Shown here: positions 43,231 through 51,327 of the stretch, in pieces
How positions within the stretch are numbered: the stretch's first letter is position 1
Layout of the letters: each line of letters starts with the position of its first letter
Assembly (NCBI RefSeq): GCF_001905725.1
Contig: NZ_LIWB01000011.1
Span: 186,001 to 250,000 of the forward strand
DNA length: 64,000 bases
From: Streptomyces sp. CB02400
GTDB taxonomy: Bacteria; Actinomycetota; Actinomycetes; Streptomycetales; Streptomycetaceae
Direction of reading: 5' to 3'
The notes under the pieces: generated by a model
Told to the model about the DNA's origin: nothing
The model's database searches: none
The model's input: only the letters and a program-made list of their open reading frames with translations
Program-made: the position numbers and the translations under genes

Positions 43231-44262
43231 TCAGCCGACCTTGCGGCCCCGCATCGGTTCCGTGTCCTCCCCGGCGCCCTGCTCCATGCCCAGCAGGAAC
43301 TCCTCCACCACCTGCGTCGCCGTGTGCTCCGGCCGCCAGCCGAGCTCCACGCGCGCACGCGTGCAGTCCATCAGCGGCAGCCTCAGCACGGCGTCGAACA
43401 GATGCGGCGACGCCGGCAGCAGACGCAGCCCCCACGCGGCGGCGACCGCCGAGCGGGCCGCGGTACGCGGCAGCCGCACCCGGCGCGTCCCGAGCATCTC
43501 CCCGAGCAGCTCCGCGTCGACCGTCGGCTCCGCGGCGAGATTGAAGGCGCCCCGCGCCTCGGCGGACAGCACGGCCAGCCGGTAGGCGTGGGCCGCGTCG
43601 TCGGTGTGCAGCGCCTGCACCCGCAGCCCCGGAACGTCCGGGAGGACGGGCAGCAGATCGGGCCGCGCGAGCTGCCCCGGCAGGAAACGGCCGCCGAAGA
43701 TACGGCGCTGCTCGCTCCCCGACTCCCGCTTGAAGAGGAACGCGGGCCGCATCCGTACCACCCGCGTCCCCGGATGATCACGCTCGAACGTGTCCAGGGC
43801 CCGCTCCAGGTACGCCTTCTCCCGGCAGTACGCGGCGTCCGGCCAGCCGTGCGTCGGCCACGACTCGTCCACCGCGTGGTCCTTCGGGCCAGGCGAGTAC
43901 GCCCCGACCGACGAGGCGTGCACCAGCGCCGGCACCCCCGCCTCGGCCACCGCGTCGAACACCCGCATGCTGCCCAGCACATTGGTGCGCCAGGTGGCCG
44001 CCGGATCGTGCGTCGGCTGGAACGCCCACGCCAGATGGACCACCGCGTCCGCGCCGGTGAACTCCCCGACGAGATCGGACCGGTCCGAGGCCAGGTCCAC
44101 CGCCGACCACTCGGTCTTCGGGAGCGACAGGTCGGGGATCCGCCGTGCCAGGCCCCGTACGGAGCCGACCTCCGGTTCCTGCGAGAGGACCCGCACCACG
44201 CTGGTCCCGACGTTGCCGGTGGCGCCCGTGACGACGACCCTCTTGCCCGCTGTGCTGCTCAC
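43231..44262 (-). CDS. NAD-dependent epimerase/dehydratase, extended SDR
   Basis: This 343-residue extended SDR has VVVTGATGNVGTSVV (cofactor), DAVVHLAW, HASSVGAYSPG and the catalytic Tyr/Lys in AAYCREKAYLE. It most resembles sugar or atypical nucleoside-diphosphate epimerase-like proteins; the substrate is unknown. GAGAGGAG precedes GTG 44262. A second SDR is encoded 48 bp upstream, suggesting an operon. Confidence 0.9.
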   Translation of the reverse strand: MSSTAGKRVVVTGATGNVGTSVVRVLSQEPEVGSVRGLARRIPDLSLPKTEWSAVDLASDRSDLVGEFTGADAVVHLAWAFQPTHDPAATWRTNVLGSMRVFDAVAEAGVPALVHASSVGAYSPGPKDHAVDESWPTHGWPDAAYCREKAYLERALDTFERDHPGTRVVRMRPAFLFKRESGSEQRRIFGGRFLPGQLARPDLLPVLPDVPGLRVQALHTDDAAHAYRLAVLSAEARGAFNLAAEPTVDAELLGEMLGTRRVRLPRTAARSAVAAAWGLRLLPASPHLFDAVLRLPLMDCTRARVELGWRPEHTATQVVEEFLLGMEQGAGEDTEPMRGRKVG

Positions 44263-44309
44263 CTTCCGCTCCTCTCGGCCGCTGCTCCGCGGAACCGGCC
44301 GAGTACCCC

Positions 44310-45281
44310 TCACGCGAAGGCGTTCACGCCCGTCAGACGGGCCGAGAGTTCCCACAGGCGGGCCGCCTGCTCCGGGTCGACCGCCCAGTCCTTGACCCCG
44401 GTGCGCGCATCGTCGGAGCGGGCCGGCTCGGCGACGTCGCAGTCCTCCAGGTAGAGCCCGCCCATGCCGTCCAGCCGCGCCGAGGTGGCGGCCCAGACCT
44501 GGGTGGCCGCGCCCTGCTGCGGGGTCTTGAAGCCCTCGGGGTTCAGCGGGTTGCCCTGCTCGTCGATCCAGCCCCGCTCCACCATCTCCTGCCGGGGCAG
44601 ATGCCGCTGGAGCGGGGTGAGGATGCCGCCCGGGTGGAGGGAGAAGGCACGGACGCCGCGGTCCCGGGCGAGGCGGTCGAGGTGCACGGCGAACAGCACG
44701 TTGGCGGTCTTCGCCTGCCCGTACGCCTCCCACTTGTCGTAGCCGCGCTCCCAGTGGACGTCGTCCCAGCGGATGCCGGAGGCGTGGTGCCCGCGCGAGG
44801 AGACGGACACCACGCGGGCGCCGCCGGGCTCGACGGCCGGCCACAGACGGTTGACGAGGGCGAAGTGCCCGAGGTGGTTGGTGGCGAACTGGGCCTCCCA
44901 GCCGGGCCCGACCCGGGTCTGAGGGCAGGCCATGATCCCGGCGCTGCCGATCACGATGTCCAGGGTCCGCCCGGACGTCAGGAAGCGGTCGGCGAACGCG
45001 CGCACGCTCTCCAGGTCGCCGAGGTCCAGCTCGGACACCTCGACGCGCTCAAGGCCGTCCAGCGCCTCCCGCGCGGAGTCGGGGCGGCGAGCGGGGACGA
45101 CGACCCGGGCGCCGGCCTTGACGAGGGCGCGGGTGGTCTCCAGGCCGAGTCCGGAGTAGCCGCCGGTGACCAGCGCGAGCCGTCCGGTCAGGTCGACGCC
45201 CTCGAGGACGTCGTCCGCGGTGCTGCGGGCACCGAAGCCCGAGCCGATGGGGTGCTGTGCGGTGGTGCTGTTGTCGCTCAT
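44310..45281 (-). CDS. Short-chain dehydrogenase/reductase
   Basis: This 323-residue protein resembles the protochlorophyllide reductase/retinol-dehydrogenase-like SDR type. It has ALVTGGYSGLGLETTRAL, IGSAGIMACPQT, ATNHLGHFALVNRL and the active site SVSSRGHHASG with AYGQAKTANVLFA (Tyr/Lys). The substrate is unknown. The start is ATG 45281 with a weak RBS. It heads the same-strand group with the epimerase. Confidence 0.9.
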   Translation of the reverse strand: MSDNSTTAQHPIGSGFGARSTADDVLEGVDLTGRLALVTGGYSGLGLETTRALVKAGARVVVPARRPDSAREALDGLERVEVSELDLGDLESVRAFADRFLTSGRTLDIVIGSAGIMACPQTRVGPGWEAQFATNHLGHFALVNRLWPAVEPGGARVVSVSSRGHHASGIRWDDVHWERGYDKWEAYGQAKTANVLFAVHLDRLARDRGVRAFSLHPGGILTPLQRHLPRQEMVERGWIDEQGNPLNPEGFKTPQQGAATQVWAATSARLDGMGGLYLEDCDVAEPARSDDARTGVKDWAVDPEQAARLWELSARLTGVNAFA

Positions 45282-45567
45282 GCCCGTCACGCTACGGATT
45301 GGAGCGCTCTCGAAGTCGAACGACGCCCGGAGCGGGGCAGAGGGAAGCCCCGACCGCGACGGGGGAATCACGGCCGGGGCGGCTCGGTGGTGGGCACGGG
45401 CGGCGGTCGCCTCTCGGCGAAAGGCTCCACAGGGCTTCAGCCGAACGATCGTCCCTGTGGGCGAATGGTGAGGCCCGGGGACACTGTCCCGTCCGCACCC
45501 ACGGTCTGTTCAACGGGGAACCACCCCTCGGTGTTCCGCGTCCGGCAGCTTGTGGGCGTGACGTGTG
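45282..45567. other. Intergenic region, nothing recognised
   Basis: These 286 bp lie between the SDR start and the end of FUSC protein 2, both on the minus strand. They should contain the SDR promoter. I find no convincing ORF, repeat or palindrome. Confidence 0.5.
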
Positions 45568-46794
45568 TCACCGGTCCCGCGCGCCGCTGTCGAGGTCGGC
45601 CCAGAGGTTCTCGGCCTGGAGCACCAGCGTGCCCAGGACGGCCGTCCGCGCGGCGCCCTGCCCGGCCTGTTCGCGCAGCCCGTCCTGGAGCCTTTCGTGC
45701 AGCTCCCGCATCACCGCCTCGGTCCGCTCGTCCAGGAGGGCGTCCACGCGCGTGCCGCCGCCCTGCAGCCGGTCGGCCTCCGCGTGGCAGGCGTCGCCGA
45801 TCAGCTCCAGCAGTTCCGCGTAGCAGCTCAGCACCGCGGCGTCCGGCGCGGCGGGCGTACGGTCCTCGTCGGCGGCCACCGCGAGCGTGCGGGTCAGCGC
45901 CGTGACATGCCCGGTGACGCGGCTGAACCGCTCGTCCTCGTGCTCCGGCGGCAGCGCCGCCGTCGGCGCCCGGTGCAGGGCGCGCAGGGCGCCCGAGGTC
46001 AGCCGCAGGCTCTCCCTGCTCCAGCCGCGGGCCGAACGCAGCGCCTCCAGACGGCTCTGCAGCCGCGCCGCGGCGCCGAGCCGGCCCGCGGCGGTCTGCG
46101 CGTCCCACTCGCCCTCGCGCAGATCCCCGGCGACGGCGTGCAGCACGTCCCCCGCCTCGCGGGCGAGCGCCGCCAGGTTCTCCCGTACGTCCCGCAGATG
46201 GATCGGCGGCAGGACCAGCGCGTTGACGGCGACACCGATGACCGCGCCGAGCGCCGCCTGCCCCAGCCGGTGCCCGACGGCGACCGCGCTCACCGTCCCC
46301 GTGGCGATCGTGAAGACGGCCGTGGTGGCGGCGTAGATGCCCTGGTCGCCGAAGCGCGGCCAGTTCGACAGCAGCACCAGCACCGGCACGGACAGCGCCA
46401 GGGCGCCCGTGGTGTCGCCGGTGACCGCCTGCGCCCCCGACGCCACGAGGGCTCCCACGCAGATCGCCGTGAACTGCCGCGCCGCCTGCATCAGCGAGCT
46501 GTAGACGGTGGCCTGCACCAGGACCAGCGCCACCCAGGGCGCCATCAGGGCCATCGGGTCGTCGAGCCACACCCGCGCCAGCAGCCAGGCCAGCAGCGCC
46601 GCCGCGGCGGCCTTCAGGGACTGGACGAGCAGGTCCCGTTCCCGCCCCGGCCCCCGCCACGCGGCCCGCGCCGCGCGGCCGACGGACCGCGCGTCCCACC
46701 GCACGGCGTCCCGCACCCGCGCCACCGGGGCCATCCGCCCCCCGGCGTCGCCCCGCCCGATCCTTTCCCGCACCCGTGCCATGCCCTGCGTCAT
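45568..46794 (-). CDS. FUSC-family membrane protein 2
   Basis: This 408-residue relative of the protein at 38450-39685 has the same plan: an N-terminal helix bundle (QSLKAAAAALLAWLLARVWL, WVALVLVQATVYSSLMQAA, LALSVPVLVLLSNWP, LGAVIGVAVNALVLPPIHL) and a long helical cytoplasmic part. I place the start at ATG 46794, which overlaps the HAD hydrolase stop by 4 bp. Two FUSC genes within 8 kb suggest an old duplication. Confidence 0.88.
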   Translation of the reverse strand: MTQGMARVRERIGRGDAGGRMAPVARVRDAVRWDARSVGRAARAAWRGPGRERDLLVQSLKAAAAALLAWLLARVWLDDPMALMAPWVALVLVQATVYSSLMQAARQFTAICVGALVASGAQAVTGDTTGALALSVPVLVLLSNWPRFGDQGIYAATTAVFTIATGTVSAVAVGHRLGQAALGAVIGVAVNALVLPPIHLRDVRENLAALAREAGDVLHAVAGDLREGEWDAQTAAGRLGAAARLQSRLEALRSARGWSRESLRLTSGALRALHRAPTAALPPEHEDERFSRVTGHVTALTRTLAVAADEDRTPAAPDAAVLSCYAELLELIGDACHAEADRLQGGGTRVDALLDERTEAVMRELHERLQDGLREQAGQGAARTAVLGTLVLQAENLWADLDSGARDR

Positions 46795-47447
46795 GCCAGA
46801 GGGCTGTCCGACAGGGACGTCAGCAGATGGGCCGGGTCGTCGTAGACCGCGTCCGCGCCGGCCTCCTCCAGGTCGGCGCGCGGAATGCCGCCGCACAGCA
46901 CGCCCACGCAGCGCACCCCGGCACGGCTGCCCGCCCGCATGTCCCACACCGTGTCACCGACGAACACCGCCCGCTCCGCGGGCACCCCGGCCAGCTCCAG
47001 GGCGTGCTCGACGGGCTCCGGCGCGGGCTTGCCCTCCGCCACGTCGTCGGCGCTCGCCGTCGCGCCGATCGCCTCGTCCGCGTCGATCGCCCGGCGCAGC
47101 GCGCTCAGCTCGGCACCGCCCGCCGAGGTGGCGAGCACCACCGTCCAGCCGTCCCGGTGCAGCCGCTTCAGCAGCCGGCCGGCGTCCGGCAGCGCGGGCA
47201 GCCGGTCGAAGTACTGTCCGTACAGCGCCTTGTGCGCCGCGCTCAGCTCGTCGTCGCGGCCGGTGTCCCGGTCCTCGCCCAGCAGATGGGCGACCAGGTC
47301 GGAGGAGGGCAGCCCCACGGCCCGGTGGACGGCGTGCATCGGCACCCGGTGCCCCGCCTGCCGGAAGGCCTCCCACCAGGCCGTCACATGCAGATGGTTG
47401 GTGTCGACCAGAGTGCCGTCGACGTCGAACACGGCAGCCCGTTCCAT
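46791..47447 (-). CDS. HAD-superfamily hydrolase
   Basis: This 218-residue phosphoglycolate-phosphatase-like HAD enzyme has the nucleophile motif FDVDGTLVDTNH (motif I), motif II VVLATSAGG, a cap domain in between and the C-terminal acidic motif VFVGDTVWDMRAG. Substrates of this class are small phosphate esters. AAAGGA precedes ATG 47447. It is coupled to FUSC protein 2. Confidence 0.9.
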   Translation of the reverse strand: MERAAVFDVDGTLVDTNHLHVTAWWEAFRQAGHRVPMHAVHRAVGLPSSDLVAHLLGEDRDTGRDDELSAAHKALYGQYFDRLPALPDAGRLLKRLHRDGWTVVLATSAGGAELSALRRAIDADEAIGATASADDVAEGKPAPEPVEHALELAGVPAERAVFVGDTVWDMRAGSRAGVRCVGVLCGGIPRADLEEAGADAVYDDPAHLLTSLSDSPLA

Positions 47448-47485
47448 ACGCGGTCCTTTCTCGAGGGGGTGATACGGGTACCACC

Positions 47486-47760
47486 TCAGCCGCCCGCCAC
47501 TCCGGAAGGCACCTTCCGCTCCCGGGCCCACGCCGACGGCTCGTCCACGGACCAGGTGGTGACCACCTTGTCCGGCGGCACCTCGCGCTCCTGAGCGCGG
47601 GCGCCCCCGAGGACCTGCCGGCCCAGTCGGCGTGTGCGCGTCGGTGACCGGCCTCCACCGTCCGATGCAGCAGCCGGAACGGCGGGCCGAGCCGCTTGGG
47701 CCGGCCACGCCCGGTCAGCAGCCGGAACGGTGCCCACAGCTCGTTGAGCCCTGCCGTCAC
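47486..47760 (-). pseudogene. Small frameshifted ORF, unknown function
   Basis: On the minus strand a GTG at 47760 opens a frame (LNELWAPFRLLTGRGRPKRL to RRAHADWAG) with strong third-position GC bias. At about 47617-47624 the coding signal passes to the -1 frame and continues QVLGGARAQEREVPPDKVV to the stop at 47486. Restoring one C in a GGCCGGC context would give one protein of about 92 residues. I recognise no family and see no good RBS. It is either a sequencing error or a decayed gene. Confidence 0.45.
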
Positions 47761-48029
47761 GGTCGGCCGACAGCCCGCGCGTCACGGTCAGCCGTGATGA
47801 GCGGGCCGTCGGCACGGCCCACTCGTGCCCGAGCCGTGCCGCCGCGCGGCCCGCCGGCCCCCGGCCCGCCCCGTCCCCCGGCTTCCGCGGACAGCCGGGC
47901 GCCTGCTCCCCGCCCGGCTCCGACAGCGTGCGCGTGCCGTGGTGCGGAAGGCGCGGACGCGGGGGTTGGCCTCGTACTGCGGGGGTACTGCGATGTCCCG
48001 CACCCGCCGTCGACGACCAGGAGGCCCGC
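47761..48029. promoter_or_regulatory. Intergenic region with small hairpin and stress-type promoter
   Basis: This stretch of 269 bp contains the hairpin TCACGG-TCAG-CCGTGA at 47782-47797 and, near its right end, the sigma-B-like promoter listed next. No convincing ORF is seen. Confidence 0.5.
47964..47988 (+). promoter_or_regulatory. Candidate sigma-B-type stress promoter
   Basis: GGTT, a 15-bp spacer, and GGGTAC fit the Streptomyces sigma-B consensus (GNNT-N14-16-GGGTAC/T). It ends 41 bp before the start codon of the SDR gene at 48030. Confidence 0.5.
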
Positions 48030-48839
48030 ATGTCCGTCCCCACCACCCCGAGCGGCAGGGCCGCCGTGATCACCGGCGCGGACTCCGGCATCGGCCGGGC
48101 CACCGCCGTACGCCTGGCCGCCGCGGGCATGGACGTGGGCATCACCTGGCACAGCGACCGCGAGGGCGCCGAGGAGACGGCGCGGGAGGTGCGGGCGCAC
48201 GGGCGGCGGGCCGAGGTGGCGCCCCTGGACCTCACCCGGCTGCCCGCCGCCGCGGACACCGTCGACGAGCTGTGCGACCGCCTGGGCCGCGTCGACGTGT
48301 TGGTCAACAACGCCGGTACGGGCACCATGACGCCCTTCCTCGACCTGGAGCTCCCGAAGGTGCGCGAGGTCCTCGACGTCGATCTGATCGGCCCGTTCCT
48401 GTGCGGGCAGAAGGCGGCGCGGCACATGATCCGGCAGGGCGACGGGGGCCGCATCGTGAACGTGACGTCCGTGCACGAGCACCAGCCCCGCGTGGGCGCC
48501 GCGCCGTACTGCGCCGCCAAGGGCGGCCTCGGACTGCTCACCCAGGTGATGGCACTGGAACTCGCCGAGCACGGCATCACCGTCAACGCGGTCGCTCCCG
48601 GCGAGATCGCCACGCCCATGACCGGCCAGGAGGACACCGACCCCCACACCGAGAGCCGCCCCGGCGTCCCTCTCGGGCGGCCCGGCGACGCCCGTGAGGT
48701 CGCCGCGGTCATCGCCTTCCTCGCCGGACCCGACGCCTCGTACGTCACCGGTGCCTCCTGGAGCGTGGACGGCGGAATGCTCCGGATGGGACCGCAGGCC
48801 GGGTCGCACCTGACGAGCGACGACTGGCGGCGGCCCTGA
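48030..48839 (+). CDS. Short-chain dehydrogenase/reductase, possible stress-inducible
   Basis: This 269-residue classical SDR of the glucose-1-dehydrogenase-like group has AVITGADSGIGRATAV, DVLVNNAGTGTM, the catalytic Ser in NVTSVHEH, Tyr/Lys in APYCAAKGGLGLL and the C-terminal VTGASWSVDGG. The candidate sigma-B promoter suggests induction by osmotic or general stress, as for related bacterial SDRs. ATG 48030 follows AGGAGG. Confidence 0.92.
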   Translation: MSVPTTPSGRAAVITGADSGIGRATAVRLAAAGMDVGITWHSDREGAEETAREVRAHGRRAEVAPLDLTRLPAAADTVDELCDRLGRVDVLVNNAGTGTMTPFLDLELPKVREVLDVDLIGPFLCGQKAARHMIRQGDGGRIVNVTSVHEHQPRVGAAPYCAAKGGLGLLTQVMALELAEHGITVNAVAPGEIATPMTGQEDTDPHTESRPGVPLGRPGDAREVAAVIAFLAGPDASYVTGASWSVDGGMLRMGPQAGSHLTSDDWRRP

Positions 48840-48893
48840 ACGGAGGCGGACCCGCACGCCGCGTTCGCACCGTTTGCGCTCTACCCTCGATGC

Positions 48894-49169
48894 ATGACCG
48901 AAAGCGCGAGCCCGTACATGTCGCACCCGCGGATCATGGTGCTCGGGGTACAGCCCGGGACTCCGCCGTTCCGGATCGTGGAGATCGACGGACAGGTGGT
49001 CGGCGAGGCGAGGACCGTCACCGACGTGCTGCACGCCGCCGCCGCGTTCGGGATCACGGTCCACGACCTGGACGACCCGGACGTGGTCCGCTGGGTGGGC
49101 GGCGACAAGTTCACCTGGACCCTGCGCGGAGCCCCATGGACCCCTCAGGACCAGAAGCAGCGGCCCTAG
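48894..49169 (+). CDS. Small conserved-looking hypothetical protein
   Basis: This 91-residue soluble protein (SHPRIMVLGVQPGTPPFRIV, EIDGQVVGEARTVTDVLHAA, DPDVVRWVGGDKFTWTL) has good codon bias throughout. I do not recognise the family. It follows the SDR gene by 54 bp and could share its transcript. Confidence 0.65.
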   Translation: MTESASPYMSHPRIMVLGVQPGTPPFRIVEIDGQVVGEARTVTDVLHAAAAFGITVHDLDDPDVVRWVGGDKFTWTLRGAPWTPQDQKQRP

Positions 49170-49173
49170 GAGG

Positions 49174-49719
49174 TCAGGCCTTCGGGCGGCGGGCGTGTAC
49201 GGCTCGGCTCAGGCGGCGGCCCATCAGCAGGTAACCGAGCAGCGCTCCGCCGGTGTTCAGGATGACGTCGTCGATGTCGAAGGCGCGTCCGGTCACCAGG
49301 GCGCCCTGCGCGAACTCCACCAGCAGCATCACGACGGCCGTCAGCACCAGCACCCGCAGGAATCCGCGCGTGCGCGGTGCGACGACCGGTGCGAGCACAC
49401 CGAAGGGCACGCCGAGCAGGATGTTGCCGCCGATCTGGCGTACGGCGTCACGCAGCGCGGGCTGGTCCAGATAGGCCCTCAGCGAGCGGCCCGGATGCAG
49501 ATTGGTGTGGGTCAGCGCCTCCGAGGCGGGGGAGGGGTGCAGGGTGAGCCGGGCCAGGACCACGGCGAAGACGACCATGAAGACGAAGGCGCACAGCATC
49601 GCCAGCAACCGCGGAAGCAACGGCAGCGGATGCCCCGGGCCGCCCTCCGCGGTGCCGCGCCCGGACGGCCGCGGACGCCGGTGGAACAGGGAGCGCGGAT
49701 GCGGGACGGCGCGGGCCAT
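49174..49719 (-). CDS. VanZ-like membrane protein
   Basis: This 181-residue protein has four hydrophobic helices and VanZ-family segments (GGNILLGVPFGVLAPVV, LVLTAVVMLLVEFAQGAL, GRAFDIDDVILNTGGALLGY). VanZ gives low-level teicoplanin resistance in enterococci. Most homologues have unknown roles. GGAGG precedes ATG 49719. Confidence 0.88.
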   Translation of the reverse strand: MARAVPHPRSLFHRRPRPSGRGTAEGGPGHPLPLLPRLLAMLCAFVFMVVFAVVLARLTLHPSPASEALTHTNLHPGRSLRAYLDQPALRDAVRQIGGNILLGVPFGVLAPVVAPRTRGFLRVLVLTAVVMLLVEFAQGALVTGRAFDIDDVILNTGGALLGYLLMGRRLSRAVHARRPKA

Positions 49720-49778
49720 TCTGTCCTCCAGTCGTCAACTTCCGTACGTGATACGCCGGTTACCCCCGGCCGTGCGGG

Positions 49779-50450
49779 TCACTCGCCGTAGCTGACCCGC
49801 ACCTCCTCGAACCCCAGGGAGCGCAGCAGCCCTTCGAGCATCTCCGTGGTGTTGGTCTCGGCCCGGGTGGTGAGTCCGCTCTCCTCCGCCGCGTCGCCGA
49901 TGTGCCGCACGGCGAGCTTCTGGACGGCCTGCTCACTGTTGGGGTTGTCCGAGAAGAGGTCGCCGAGCCGGTCGAACAGCCCGCGCTGCTTGGACACGGC
50001 GTAGGAGCGCTCGGGGTCCAGGGCCGGCTTGCCCAGGCGGGCGTGGGGCAGCCGCAGTGTGGCGGACGTACGGTCGTCGTCGACCCGTACGTCGTCCTCG
50101 TCCAGCTTCCCGAGGTCGACATAGGCGTCGACGGTGCCCGCGCCCACGTACAGCGTGCGGCTGCCGCGGACGGCGTCCGGCAGGAACTTCGCGTCCTTCT
50201 CCAGGTCCACCACCACCTGGAAGTTGCCCGAGGCGGCGTCGTAGCGGCTGATGTCCTGGATGGACTCCAGGAGCGCGGGCCCGGAGCGGTCCTCGGTCTC
50301 CGTGCCGAACAGGTCCTTCAGTCCCGGCAGCAGGCTCAGCCGGATCCCGGCGAACAGCACGACGAGCAGCAGCACCACCGCGCCGAGCACCTTCGCCCAT
50401 CCGGGTACGCGCGCGATCCGTCCCTTCACGGGAGTCGTCGGAGTCGTCAT
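49779..50450 (-). CDS. DUF4230 membrane-anchored protein
   Basis: This 223-residue protein has a short cytoplasmic N-terminus, one transmembrane helix (AKVLGAVVLLLVVLFAGIRL) and an exported DUF4230 domain (SIQDISRYDAASGNFQVVVD, SRTLYVGAGTVDAYVDLGKL, RLPHARLGKPALDPERSYAV). Function unknown. GGAAGGAGGG precedes ATG 50450. Confidence 0.87.
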   Translation of the reverse strand: MTTPTTPVKGRIARVPGWAKVLGAVVLLLVVLFAGIRLSLLPGLKDLFGTETEDRSGPALLESIQDISRYDAASGNFQVVVDLEKDAKFLPDAVRGSRTLYVGAGTVDAYVDLGKLDEDDVRVDDDRTSATLRLPHARLGKPALDPERSYAVSKQRGLFDRLGDLFSDNPNSEQAVQKLAVRHIGDAAEESGLTTRAETNTTEMLEGLLRSLGFEEVRVSYGE

Positions 50451-50581
50451 GGCGACGGCCCTCCTTCCTCCCTGACCGAATGCCCCTCAGTTCCCCGTAC
50501 AGACAAGGAAGTCGAGGAACGGACGACCGCACCGGGAGCACGCGGGGGCGCACGGTGGGCGTCAGGCCTCGGACCCGGTGG

Positions 50582-50962
50582 TCAGGCAGGTCCTGAGGGG
50601 GGCTCGGGCCGTTCCAGGGCCGCGTCCAGGGTCGGCCACGGCGGCAGCAGACGGGACGTGCCGGTGATCCGCAGCATGCGCAGGGTCAGCGGGTGGGCGC
50701 ACACCAGGCGCAGCCTGCCGGGTCCGTCAGCGATCCGCTGCCGGGCCCGGTACAGCAGGCGCAGCCCGGAGAGGTCGAAGAACTCGACGTGGGTCAGGTC
50801 GATCACGATCCGGGCGTCCGGTTCGGCGGTCGCCATGTCCAGGTGCGGGACGATCTCCGCGGCCGCGGCGATGTCGATCTCACCGCGGAGCTCCAGCACC
50901 GTGTGTCCCCGGTCGTGGCGGACGCGCAGATGCCGGGTCAGCGGTGCAGGTTCGTACCGCAC
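50582..50962 (-). CDS. STAS-domain anti-sigma-factor antagonist
   Basis: The 126-residue SpoIIAA/RsbV-like protein has LELRGEIDIAAAAE and the phosphorylation loop FFDLSGLRLL, whose Ser is the usual target of an anti-sigma kinase. It acts in partner-switching control of a sigma factor; no cognate kinase is adjacent. Starts at GTG 50962 with GGAGG 10 bp ahead. It is divergent from the conservon. Confidence 0.9.
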   Translation of the reverse strand: MRYEPAPLTRHLRVRHDRGHTVLELRGEIDIAAAAEIVPHLDMATAEPDARIVIDLTHVEFFDLSGLRLLYRARQRIADGPGRLRLVCAHPLTLRMLRITGTSRLLPPWPTLDAALERPEPPSGPA

Positions 50963-51327
50963 GACGCCATCGCCTCCAGCCTGCTCCGTGCAACGGGGGA
51001 GCGAACCGGTTCCAACACCGGTTCACACCCTGCAAGTTACCTTCGGTCGAGTGCATTTGAGCATGTTCGTTTGACATATGTCTTCGAATTGCGACCGACT
51101 TCTTTCGAACCGGCCGGCCGGCCCCGGCGAGCCTCGTCGGAGCGTGACGGAATCCTCACTTCCGGCAGCGGACGAACTTGATCCACAGGGCTGCCGAACC
51201 GATAAGCTCCTTACAGGCGCCGCGAGTTGACCACTTCGCGACAGGTCGCTCCGCGGTGCGTACTCATGCGTGCGGCCCCCTCGCACATCCCCCTTGCACA
51301 CCCCCCATGTTGCTTCGAAGGATGCGG
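50963..51327. promoter_or_regulatory. Divergent promoter region of the STAS gene and the conservon
   Basis: This 365-bp region has a markedly AT-richer core (about 51040-51120) and a perfect 10-bp palindrome GACATATGTC at 51073-51082. It probably holds promoters for both directions. No convincing ORF. Confidence 0.6.

Noticed and set aside
42882..43585. Plus-strand frames opposite the small acidic protein and epimerase
   Set aside because: Arg/Pro-rich low-complexity translations typical of antisense frames, without RBS or motif.
49174..49719. Glycopeptide resistance cluster inferred from VanZ
   Set aside because: No vanHAX or vanRS genes are in the neighbourhood; isolated VanZ-domain proteins are widespread.
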